DNA of 64,000 nt. Source: Solobacterium sp. GTDB lineage: Bacteria; Bacillota_I; Bacilli_A; Erysipelotrichales; Erysipelotrichaceae. The translations under genes and the position numbers were made by a program. The first letter of the stretch is position 1. Each line of letters opens with the position of its first letter. Location of the stretch: assembly GCA_017510405.1 (NCBI GenBank), contig JAFWNG010000020.1, positions 24,973-88,972 of the forward strand. Reading direction: 5' to 3'. The notes below the pieces were generated by a model. The model saw nothing but the letters and a program-made list of their open reading frames with translations. It was not told the DNA's origin and did no database searches. This document shows positions 9,218 to 16,722 of the stretch, piece by piece.

Positions 9218-10900
9218 TCAGGAGAGGATCGGCTTGAGTGCTGCCGCAAGAGCGTCTTTCTTCGCTTCTGCTTCAGCCAGATCCTTACCGGATGTTGTGA
9301 AGTATGTCTTGATCTTCGGTTCTGTTCCGGACGGACGAACGATCGCTGTGGAGCCGTCTGCCAGATCATAGATCAGAACATTTGCTTTCGGAAGACCTGT
9401 CTCTTCCGGTTTCAGATAGTCAGTTGCCTTGGATACGGCGATGCCGGCGATCTCTTTCGGCGGATCCTTGCGGAGATCTTCCATGATGCCTTTCATCTTA
9501 TCCATACCGGACAGACCCGGGAATTCGAAGCTGTCGACCTTGTTAAGGAAGCGGCCGTATTCAGCATAGATCTCTTCCAGGCGCTGCTTGATGGAGGAGC
9601 CGATGGAACGGTAGTACGCAGCCATTTCGCAGATCAGCATCGATCCGATGATAGCGTCTTTGTCACGTACATACGGTCCTGCCAGGTAGCCGTAGCTCTC
9701 TTCGAAGCCGAAGATGAAGCGGTCAACTTCACCGTCTGCCTCAAGACGTGCGATCTGGTCGCCGATCCACTTGAAACCGGTCAGTGTGTGACGCATTTCA
9801 ACGCCGTAGTGCTTGGCAACTGCATCAGCCAGCGGTGTGGAAACGATGGACATGACAGCTACCGGACGATCCGGCATTGTGCCCTTTTCAATACGTCCTG
9901 CACAGATGTAGTCCAGCAGCAGAACGCCCATTTCGTTACCGGAAACGAGCTCATAGGAGCCGTCCGGACACTTCATGGCGATACCGACACGGTCAGCGTC
10001 CGGGTCTGTTGCGAGCATCAGGTCAGCACCGACTTCTTTTGCCAGAGCCAGTCCCTTTTCCAGTGCTTCGAAGATCTCCGGGTTCGGATACGGACATGTT
10101 GTGAAGTAGCCGTTCGGATATTCCTGTTCCGGAACGATCGTGATATCCGTGATGCCCATGTCTTTCAGTACGCGTGTTACCGGAACAAGACCTGTTCCGT
10201 TCAGCGGGGAGTAAACAAGCTTCAGACCAGCTGTCTTGCAGAGACCCGGTCTTACCTGTCTTGCTTCGATTGCTTCATACAGAGCTTCTTTGCAGTCGTC
10301 GCCGACGAACTTGATCAGTCCCCTTTCAACGCCTTCTGCGAAGGACATGAACTTGGCGCCGGTCAGAACGTCTGTCTTCTGGATCGCATCGTATACAACA
10401 GCAGCAGCGTCATCTGTCATCTGGCAGCCATCCGGTCCGTAAGCCTTGAAGCCGTTGTATTTTGCCGGGTTGTGGGATGCTGTCAGCATGATACCCGCGT
10501 TGCAGTTGTAGTAGCGTGTAGCGAAGCTCAGTGCCGGTACCGGCATGAGTTCGTCATACAGACGTACATTGATGCCGTTTGCCGCAAGAACGGAAGCCGC
10601 ATCTCTTGCGAAGTTCCAGCCTTTGAGACGGCTGTCATAGCTGATTGCGACAGTCTGTGTACCGCCCTGTGTCAGTACCCATTCCGCAACACCCTGTGTT
10701 GCCTGACGGACGACCCAGATGTTCATCCGGTTCGTACCTGCGCCCAGTGTTCCTCTTAAGCCGGCTGTACCAAACTGAAGGGATACTGCAAAACGCTCTT
10801 TGATCGCGTTGTCATCGTCAGCGATCTTCTGGAGTTCTGTGTTCAGATCTACATCGAGCAGATCTGCTTCCATCCATCTTTTATACTCATCGAGATACAT
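9218..10900 (-). CDS. pgcA: Phosphoglucomutase/phosphomannomutase (alpha-D-phosphohexomutase)
   Basis: Interconverts glucose-1-phosphate and glucose-6-phosphate, linking glycogen phosphorolysis and galactose use to glycolysis. The 560-residue protein has the substrate motif GTAGLRG, the phosphoserine loop TASHNPAKYNG, the metal-binding motif DPDADRVG, the sugar-binding GFEESYGY, and the C-terminal phosphate loop RPSGTEPK. The start is uncertain: a near-perfect promoter (TTAACA, 16 bases, TATAAT) ends one base before the annotated ATG, so that transcript would begin inside the gene. The only purine-rich site (AAGGA) is 15 bases upstream. The next in-frame Met is codon 10. Family N-termini resemble the longer form, which could be translated from ptsH readthrough. 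Confidence 0.93.
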   Translation of the reverse strand: MYLDEYKRWMEADLLDVDLNTELQKIADDDNAIKERFAVSLQFGTAGLRGTLGAGTNRMNIWVVRQATQGVAEWVLTQGGTQTVAISYDSRLKGWNFARDAASVLAANGINVRLYDELMPVPALSFATRYYNCNAGIMLTASHNPAKYNGFKAYGPDGCQMTDDAAAVVYDAIQKTDVLTGAKFMSFAEGVERGLIKFVGDDCKEALYEAIEARQVRPGLCKTAGLKLVYSPLNGTGLVPVTRVLKDMGITDITIVPEQEYPNGYFTTCPYPNPEIFEALEKGLALAKEVGADLMLATDPDADRVGIAMKCPDGSYELVSGNEMGVLLLDYICAGRIEKGTMPDRPVAVMSIVSTPLADAVAKHYGVEMRHTLTGFKWIGDQIARLEADGEVDRFIFGFEESYGYLAGPYVRDKDAIIGSMLICEMAAYYRSIGSSIKQRLEEIYAEYGRFLNKVDSFEFPGLSGMDKMKGIMEDLRKDPPKEIAGIAVSKATDYLKPEETGLPKANVLIYDLADGSTAIVRPSGTEPKIKTYFTTSGKDLAEAEAKKDALAAALKPILS

Positions 10901-10901
10901 A

Positions 10902-10929
10902 ATTATACTTTTTTATCCTTTCCTGTTAA
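10902..10929 (-). promoter_or_regulatory. Consensus-like promoter abutting the pgm start codon
   Basis: Minus strand TTAACA (10924-10929), 16-base spacer, TATAAT (10902-10907). The pgm ATG is at 10898-10900, so a normal start site near 10895 would fall just inside the reading frame. Confidence 0.4.
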
Positions 10930-10960
10930 AAAAAGGAGCGATGCAGGAAGCATCACACCT
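10928..10960 (-). terminator. Intrinsic terminator of ptsH
   Basis: Minus strand GATGC and GCATC form the core stem, extended by partly paired flanks (GGTGT/GCTCC), followed by seven U. It lies about 23 bases after the ptsH stop. Confidence 0.75.
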
Positions 10961-10982
10961 CTTTCGATTTCCGTCAATTTAC

Positions 10983-11249
10983 TCAGGCAATTACTTTCTG
11001 ATCACGAAGTACTTCTTCAATTGTCTTGATAGCTTCTTCTTCGTCTTCACCTTCGCAGCTGACTGTGATCTCAGACTGTGTCGGGATGCCGAGAGACATA
11101 ACGCCCATAATGGACTTCATGTTAACGGAACGGCCCTTGAAAGAGACCTTGACTTCACTCTTGAATTTGCTGGCTGCGTTGACTGCAACAGTAGCCGGAC
11201 GTGCATGTAATCCTACCGGATCAACTACAGTTACTGATACTTCCTTCAT
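10983..11249 (-). CDS. ptsH: Phosphocarrier protein HPr
   Basis: Small PTS phosphocarrier. The 88-residue protein has the active-site motif GLHARPA with His15 (phosphorylated by enzyme I) and the regulatory KSIMGVMSLG with Ser46, the target of HPr kinase in Bacillota. Both sites intact means it can serve sugar transport and act as the CcpA corepressor. It stands alone here, without ptsI beside it. AGGAGG lies 7 bases before the ATG. The promoter overlaps a good catabolite-responsive element, which implies carbon-dependent control of its own supply. Confidence 0.97.
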   Translation of the reverse strand: MKEVSVTVVDPVGLHARPATVAVNAASKFKSEVKVSFKGRSVNMKSIMGVMSLGIPTQSEITVSCEGEDEEEAIKTIEEVLRDQKVIA

Positions 11250-11276
11250 TATAAATCCTCCTATTTGTCTAAGGCT

Positions 11277-11305
11277 ATTTTACCCTAAGTATTTTCATTC
11301 TACAA
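11277..11305 (-). promoter_or_regulatory. Predicted ptsH promoter
   Basis: Minus strand TAAAAT at 11277-11282 and TTGTAG at 11300-11305, spaced 17 bases. The -35 box lies inside the cre-like palindrome at 11301-11314. Confidence 0.5.
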
Positions 11306-11314
11306 GCGCTTACA
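11301..11314 (-). promoter_or_regulatory. Candidate catabolite-responsive element (CcpA site)
   Basis: Minus strand TGTAAGCGCTTGTA matches the cre consensus TGNAANCGNTNNCA at all defined positions but one (TA instead of CA at the end). It is a near-perfect palindrome. It covers the -35 box of ptsH, a position expected to repress. Confidence 0.55.
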
Positions 11315-11470
11315 TTTTTTATTTTGGCTTCTGTGTTCTTAATTTATTCCGGCAATGTTATATATGCGTCATTCCCCGGTCATGACACCGCTGTTCTTTT
11401 CCCGGCAGGCACATACCGGACATTTGCCGGTATGTTCTGCTATCCTGTAGAAAGCGGAGGATAAGAATAT

Positions 11471-12877
11471 ATGGAACTGTATTCGAATTACAGAGGCCTT
11501 GAAAAAGGCGCCTGCAGCACCGTGATCATCGGTAAAAATGCCGCCAGAGAGCACCGGATCCTGATCGGTCATAATGAGGATGACCGGGATACCGTCACCC
11601 AGCTTCACTACGTTCCCCGCCGCGTGCATCCCAAAGGCGAAATGATCGTCTTCGAAGACGGTACAGCGGTCATTCCCCAGGCGAAAGAAACGCTTGCCTT
11701 CTTCTGGTCGGAAGCGCGCTGTCCCGGCGGGATCTCCTTCGCCGACAGTTTTATCAATGAATGCGGCGTCTGTATCGTTTCTGATTCCTGCCGTCCTTCG
11801 CGGGATGCGCATGCCGTCGACGGCGACAACCGGAAAGACTATGCGCTGGGCTATGCCCTGCGGCGGATCACTGCCGAACGTGCTCACAGCGCCCGGGAAG
11901 CTGTCCGCATAGCTGCAGAGCTGATCGAGACGTACGGCTACTGTTCTTCCCGCACCTATCATTTCGCCGACGCGGAAGAAGCCTGGTTTCTTGCTGTTCC
12001 AAAGGGATTCCGCTGCGCCGCGCAGAGAATTCAGGACGATGAGATCTACTTCATACCCAATCACTTTCAGATCCATGCTGTACATTTCGATGACCCGGAC
12101 AACTTCTATGCGTCTCCGGACGTCATTTCCTTCGCCCGCGAACAGGGCTGGTTCACCGGCAGAGACGAAGAATTCGACTTTGCGGAAGCTTACCAGCAGA
12201 AGCCAGATGAAGAGCATAACACGCTTCGCGCCATGGACGCCTGGAAGATCCTGACGGGAGACGAACTATCCCCGGAAGACGTACGCATCCCGGTACGCAG
12301 AGCCGGACGCCTGTATGATGCGGAAGATGTGAAGCGGGTCCTGCGTTCGCACGGGGAAGGTGAACGGGACATCACGCACGGCGGAACCGCCAGTCCCCGT
12401 CTGATCGACGATGTACAGACCATACACAATGCGCTTACCGTGGAAAGCATGATCTGCGTCACGGCACCGGATCCGGCTGAGACTCTGCTGTATTACAGTG
12501 CCCGCGCCAATGACATCTGCCCCTATATACCACTCTTTCCCCTCGCCGTGAAAGATGCTCTGCCTGACGCCGCCTTTACTTCCGCAGAAGAATCTCTGCA
12601 GGATCACTTCTCTTTTGATCCGGCATGGCCTGAAGCGGATACTCTCTGGAATACCGCCGCTGCCCTTCGTCAGCGGATCGACAGTGACTATGCCCGTCTG
12701 GCGCCGCTCATGCGCTCTCACCTGCAGGCAATGGAATCCCGCCTGAACGGGATCACGGCAGATACCCTGCAGAAATACGCAGAACAGAAAGATCTCCGTG
12801 AACTGTCTGCCTGCTCAGCGCAGAACTTCACCGATACGCGCCTGCGGCTGAAGGAGCTGTACAGAAATATTGCATAA
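11471..12877 (+). CDS. C69 family dipeptidase (PepD-like)
   Basis: Cytoplasmic N-terminal-nucleophile hydrolase that cleaves dipeptides. The 468-residue length fits the family. Cys15 in GACSTVIIGKNA is the expected nucleophile, exposed by removal of a short propeptide. It is followed by the family's HNED motif and later by a segment like the GADSFGADTEAWYLE block (here FADAEEAWFLAVPKG). There is no signal peptide. GGAGG lies about 11 bases before the ATG. It stands alone, between the divergent ptsH and convergent malQ, and ends in a strong terminator. The exact substrate is unknown. Confidence 0.85.
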   Translation: MELYSNYRGLEKGACSTVIIGKNAAREHRILIGHNEDDRDTVTQLHYVPRRVHPKGEMIVFEDGTAVIPQAKETLAFFWSEARCPGGISFADSFINECGVCIVSDSCRPSRDAHAVDGDNRKDYALGYALRRITAERAHSAREAVRIAAELIETYGYCSSRTYHFADAEEAWFLAVPKGFRCAAQRIQDDEIYFIPNHFQIHAVHFDDPDNFYASPDVISFAREQGWFTGRDEEFDFAEAYQQKPDEEHNTLRAMDAWKILTGDELSPEDVRIPVRRAGRLYDAEDVKRVLRSHGEGERDITHGGTASPRLIDDVQTIHNALTVESMICVTAPDPAETLLYYSARANDICPYIPLFPLAVKDALPDAAFTSAEESLQDHFSFDPAWPEADTLWNTAAALRQRIDSDYARLAPLMRSHLQAMESRLNGITADTLQKYAEQKDLRELSACSAQNFTDTRLRLKELYRNIA

Positions 12878-12882
12878 TAAAT

Positions 12883-12917
12883 GAGCAGACTTCATTTACA
12901 GAAGCCTGCTCTTTTTT
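12883..12917 (+). terminator. Terminator between dipeptidase and malQ
   Basis: GAGCAG-ACTTC pairs with GAAGC-CTGCTC around ATTTACA, followed by six U on the plus strand. The other strand has only a broken U-run, so termination of malQ here would be weaker. Confidence 0.8.
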
Positions 12918-12926
12918 CATGCAGTC

Positions 12927-14429
12927 TTATACTCTGGCATTCCAGTTATTGCGGCAGTACAGCAACATCATTTCTTTCAGTTCTTCTGCCAGCTCTTCGG
13001 TAAGCGCGCCTTTCTTCATGCGCCACGTCCAGTTCGGCGTCTTCCCGGCCGGATCGTTGGTGCGGCATGTATCGTCAAGGCCGAGAAGATCCTGTGTCTG
13101 CACGATTGCCACGTCACTGACGCTCGCATACATGGCACGCAGGAGGCCTTTCGCCAGATCATCTTTCGCGCTCAGTCCGAGATAGGTACGCGCACGGTCG
13201 ACACGGGCCTTGTTGTCCTTGTTTTTCAGCCATCCTTCCAGCGTGCTGTTGTCATGTGTGCCGAAGTAAACGACACTGTTCTGGATATACTGGAACGGCA
13301 TATACCAGGAACCCGGATCATTCGGATCAAAGGCATACTGCAGAATGCGCATGCCCGGGTAGCCGCTGTCTTTGACCATCTGCTTGAAGGCGTCCGTCAG
13401 GATGCCCAGGTCTTCCAGGATAAGTTCCTGTTTGCCCAGGTTATGCTCGAGGGAGCGGAACAGATCCAGTCCCGGACCTTTTTCAAAGTGACCGCCGCGG
13501 GCATCCGGTGCGTCTGCCGGTACGGCATAGTAGGATTCAAAGCCCTTGAAGTGGTCGATGCGCAGGATATCCACGAAGCGCAGCTGGTGCGCCGCACGCC
13601 GGATCCACCAGTAGTAGCCGTCTCTGCTCATGGCCTCCCAGTTGAACAGCGGGTTGCCCCACTTCTGTCCGTCCGGATTTCCGCCGTCTGCGGGCATGCC
13701 TGCCACCCACTGGATCTTGTGATCATGGTCCATGCGGAACTGTTCCGGGTTTGCCCATACGTCGATACTGTCGGCAGCCATGTAGAACGGCAGGTCGCCG
13801 ATGATCTTAATGCCCTTTTCATTGGCGTATTTCTTCAGGCTCTTCATCTGTTTATAGAACAGATACTGGATGCGCTTATAGAAAATGACGTCGTCGCGCA
13901 GTCTGTCTGCTTCTTCCGCTACTTCGCGGCTGTTGTGGTCGCGCAGCTGGTGCGGCCATGTCTGCCACGCTTCGCCTTTGCGGTCGTTCTTGATGGCCAT
14001 GAAGACCGCGTAATCCCGCAGCCAGTTCTTTTCTTCCTCCAGGAAGCGCAGATAGTCTTCCGGATGCTTGGATGCGAGTCTTGTGGCTGCCAGACGGAGG
14101 ATCTTGCAGCGGTTGTTGTACAGAGCGCCGTAATCCACTGCCTCTTCCTTCTTAAACCATTTGACTGCACTGCATTCCTCTTCCGTAAGCAGCCCGTCTT
14201 CGATCAGTTCTTCCAGATCGATCATATACGGGTTGCCGGCATAGGAAGACAGCGGCTGGTACGGCGAATCACCGAAGCCGGTTGGCCCGGTCGGCAGGAT
14301 CTGCCACCATGTCTGTCCTGCGGCGGCAAGGAAGTCCACGAAATTGCGTGCTTCTTTTCCAAGTGTTCCGACTCCGTATTCGGAGGGGAGTGAAGTGATC
14401 GGCATCAAGATTCCGGCACTGCGTATCAT
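12927..14429 (-). CDS. malQ: 4-alpha-glucanotransferase (amylomaltase)
   Basis: GH77 disproportionating enzyme that rearranges maltodextrins so that phosphorylase can use them. The start ATG at 14427-14429 follows AAGGAGA and gives a 500-residue protein beginning RSAGILMPITSLPS, the normal family N-terminus. Conserved blocks include IGDLPFYMAADSIDVWANPE, the nucleophile region ILRIDHFKGF, ILEDLG and FGTHDNSTLEGW. It lies 19 bases after rlmH on the same strand with no terminator between them, so it may be transcribed at the end of the dnaB/walJ operon, an odd place for a starch enzyme. Confidence 0.95.
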   Translation of the reverse strand: MIRSAGILMPITSLPSEYGVGTLGKEARNFVDFLAAAGQTWWQILPTGPTGFGDSPYQPLSSYAGNPYMIDLEELIEDGLLTEEECSAVKWFKKEEAVDYGALYNNRCKILRLAATRLASKHPEDYLRFLEEEKNWLRDYAVFMAIKNDRKGEAWQTWPHQLRDHNSREVAEEADRLRDDVIFYKRIQYLFYKQMKSLKKYANEKGIKIIGDLPFYMAADSIDVWANPEQFRMDHDHKIQWVAGMPADGGNPDGQKWGNPLFNWEAMSRDGYYWWIRRAAHQLRFVDILRIDHFKGFESYYAVPADAPDARGGHFEKGPGLDLFRSLEHNLGKQELILEDLGILTDAFKQMVKDSGYPGMRILQYAFDPNDPGSWYMPFQYIQNSVVYFGTHDNSTLEGWLKNKDNKARVDRARTYLGLSAKDDLAKGLLRAMYASVSDVAIVQTQDLLGLDDTCRTNDPAGKTPNWTWRMKKGALTEELAEELKEMMLLYCRNNWNARV

Positions 14430-14448
14430 AAGCGTAATTCTCCTTCTG

Positions 14449-14925
14449 TTATTTGTGATATGGTTCATTCCGCAGAATGCGGAAAGCCCGGTAGATCTGT
14501 TCCAGTACAAGGATGCGGCAGAGCTGATGCGGGAATGTATTCGGAGACAGTTTCCAGCGCTGATCCGCTCTCCGGATCAGTTCCGCACTGACGCCGAGCG
14601 ACCCGCCGATGACAAAGTCGATCTTACTGCGGGAGCGGTTGTACAGTTCCTGAATGTTCTGCGCAAGCTGTTCGGAGTCCATTTCCCTGCCGGCAAGATC
14701 CAGCAGGATGACATATTCATCGTCTCTGATCTGTTTCAGAAGGCTTCTGCCCTCTTTGATCTTTACAAGTTCGTTTTCGGCGGCGGAGTTTGTTTCCGGC
14801 GCCTTTTCATCGGGCGCTTCAGTCACAGTGACTTTCTCATATGCGCCAAGACGCTTCAGATACTCCTCACAGCCCTCCCGCATCCATTTTTCCTTCAGTT
14901 TTCCGCAGGCGATGATGCGTATCAT
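14449..14925 (-). CDS. rlmH: 23S rRNA pseudouridine-1915 N3-methyltransferase
   Basis: SPOUT-class methyltransferase acting on mature 70S ribosomes. The 158-residue protein matches the family across its length: start MIRIIACGKLKEKW, the SAM-binding knot FVIGGSLGVS, and the C-terminus EQIYRAFRILRNEPYHK. Its start overlaps the stop of the HtrA-like gene by 4 bases (ATGA), showing translational coupling. The order walJ-htrA-rlmH is the same as in Bacillus and relatives. Confidence 0.97.
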   Translation of the reverse strand: MIRIIACGKLKEKWMREGCEEYLKRLGAYEKVTVTEAPDEKAPETNSAAENELVKIKEGRSLLKQIRDDEYVILLDLAGREMDSEQLAQNIQELYNRSRSKIDFVIGGSLGVSAELIRRADQRWKLSPNTFPHQLCRILVLEQIYRAFRILRNEPYHK

Positions 14926-15974
14926 TGCAGCACCACGCTGACGGAAGCGGACGCGCCTTCCCGGATAATTCCAAACTGGACGGTGTCGCCTTCCTTATGT
15001 GCATACAGACGCGTGCGGAGATCGAATGCGTCGCGGATCGTTTCGCCGTCGATCGTATCCAGTACGTCGCCTTCCTTCAGGATGCCGTAAGCCGCGGAAT
15101 CCGCCAGTATATTCGTGATCAGCACGCCGGTGGTCATATCCAGACGGATATTCCGGGCGCTTTTCTGATAAGCGCGCAGGGTATTGATACTGCGCACGGT
15201 CGTTCCGAGCGCCCCACGCTGTACGTCCCTGCCTTCTTTGAGCTGGGCATAGATCAGACGCAGCTCATTGACGCTGATCGCATAACCCATGCTGGGAGAA
15301 CCGCCCATCGGGGTCGTAACGATCATGCCGAGTAATTCCCCGGAAATATTCAGCAGCGGTCCGCCGATGTCGTTGGACGTAACGATGATGTCGCTTTCGA
15401 TGACATCACACGTCCACGTTGACGACGAATTCAGCTGTCGTTCGCCCGGTGTGCCGGCAACGCCGAACGTGACCATGGCGCTTTCGGTATCGGTGCGCCG
15501 CCCGCCCATGGCGATGACGTATTCACCCTGGGAGATAAGGCCGCTGTCGCCGAGCTTGATCGCCAGCGTGTCAAACGGCGGCTCAAGACGCAGAAGTCCT
15601 ACTTTTGCGGTCTTATCACGGCCGACCACGGTCGCCGGCAGCTCGATTCCGCTGTCAAAGCGCACCGCGACAGTCTGGGTATTCTCCAGAATATCGGAGC
15701 CGGTCAGGATATAGATCGCGTTCTCTTCATTGCCGTAAATAATGCCGGAAGAACGTCGTTCGCTTTCTTCCGTCTTTGCGACGATCGTGACGACGCTTCC
15801 CTGGGTATTACTGATGACTTCCGTGACATCGGTGGTGAAGCCGTTGACAGTGTTCTCATTGACGGCAGGACTGTTTCCTGAGGCTCCATCGTTGCTGATC
15901 TGGATCAGACTAATACTGAGTATGAGATTCCAGACCAACAGAACGGCTAACGCTGCCGGGATCCATTTCTTCAT
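14922..15974 (-). CDS. HtrA/DegP-like PDZ protein, catalytically dead (pseudoprotease)
   Basis: The position between walJ and rlmH and the fold pattern are those of HtrA: one N-terminal membrane helix (about residues 5-27), a trypsin-like domain (about 50-235) and a C-terminal PDZ domain (about 255-345). All three catalytic positions are changed. The His of the usual TNNHV is Asp94 (ILTGSDIL), the Asp of DLAVL is Lys124 (AKVGLLRL), and the Ser of GNSGGP is Ile203 (SNDIGGPLLN). The surrounding fold residues are kept, so this is not a sequencing frameshift. It probably binds peptides or envelope partners without cutting. I took the ATG at 15972-15974, after GAGAGGAT; the gene overlaps the end of walJ by 65 bases. 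Confidence 0.88.
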   Translation of the reverse strand: MKKWIPAALAVLLVWNLILSISLIQISNDGASGNSPAVNENTVNGFTTDVTEVISNTQGSVVTIVAKTEESERRSSGIIYGNEENAIYILTGSDILENTQTVAVRFDSGIELPATVVGRDKTAKVGLLRLEPPFDTLAIKLGDSGLISQGEYVIAMGGRRTDTESAMVTFGVAGTPGERQLNSSSTWTCDVIESDIIVTSNDIGGPLLNISGELLGMIVTTPMGGSPSMGYAISVNELRLIYAQLKEGRDVQRGALGTTVRSINTLRAYQKSARNIRLDMTTGVLITNILADSAAYGILKEGDVLDTIDGETIRDAFDLRTRLYAHKEGDTVQFGIIREGASASVSVVLQ

Positions 15975-16722
15975 TTCCAAATCCTCTCTGTATTCGTTCA
16001 AACTGTCCCGCTGCCGAGACGATCAGCTGTTCATTGACCGGGACGCGTTCCTCCAGCAGACGCTGTGAGGATACCTGCAGCGCCCGTTCGCGCGTGTTGG
16101 CTTCCTGGGAGATGTGCGCCAGTATGATATGCTTCGTCTTCGGCGTTACGATCTTTGTCAGTATCGCGGCACAGTCTTCGTTGCACAGATGTCCGTCATC
16201 GCCGCAGATGCGTGCCTTGAGATACTGGGGACGCCTCGTCTGCATCAGCATTCCCACATCGTGGTTGCTTTCCAGAATAATATAGTCCGCATTGTGCAAT
16301 AGAGGCATATAGCGGCTGTTCACATAGCCGGTATCGGTAATATAGACAAGTTTTTCCTGTCCGTTTTCAAAGATATATCCGGTCGTATTCAGAGCGTCGT
16401 GCGACAGTGCGACCGGAGTGATCCGCAGTGAGCCGACCGTAAAGATCTGCAGCGGCTGGACATGGAATGTCTCCGTATCCGGAAGCTCGACCGGCGAATA
16501 GACATAGCGGTCGCTGAACGCCCGCAGCTGGGCAATATGATCGGAATGATCATGCGTGATCAGCAGGGCATCGATCTCTTCCATCCGGATGCCGAGTTCA
16601 TGAAGCTGGTTCACCAGGTATTTCTTCGTACTGCCGCAGTCGATCATGATCAGTGTCTGATCATCCCGGATCATACAGCAGTTTCCCTTGGAACCGCTGG
16701 CAAGAAGCGCGTACTCTAACAT
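15910..16722 (-). CDS. walJ: MBL-fold exonuclease-like protein WalJ/YycJ
   Basis: Metallo-beta-lactamase-fold hydrolase of the YycJ family, linked in Bacillota to DNA repair and cell-division coordination. The 270-residue protein starts EYALLASGSKGNCC (the SGS turn typical of YycJ) and has the metal motif THDHSDH near residue 57, LSHDAL, and later LAHISQEANT. It overlaps the M23 gene stop by a few bases at its start and the htrA-like gene at its end, so all are translated together. No WalK, WalR, WalH or WalI gene is nearby. Confidence 0.92.
   Translation of the reverse strand: MLEYALLASGSKGNCCMIRDDQTLIMIDCGSTKKYLVNQLHELGIRMEEIDALLITHDHSDHIAQLRAFSDRYVYSPVELPDTETFHVQPLQIFTVGSLRITPVALSHDALNTTGYIFENGQEKLVYITDTGYVNSRYMPLLHNADYIILESNHDVGMLMQTRRPQYLKARICGDDGHLCNEDCAAILTKIVTPKTKHIILAHISQEANTRERALQVSSQRLLEERVPVNEQLIVSAAGQFERIQRGFGNEEMDPGSVSRSVGLESHTQY

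Noticed and set aside
11369..12217. Open frame of 282 codons opposite the C69 dipeptidase
   Set aside because: The plus-strand gene has a clear ribosome site, family motifs and terminator; the opposite frame has none of these.
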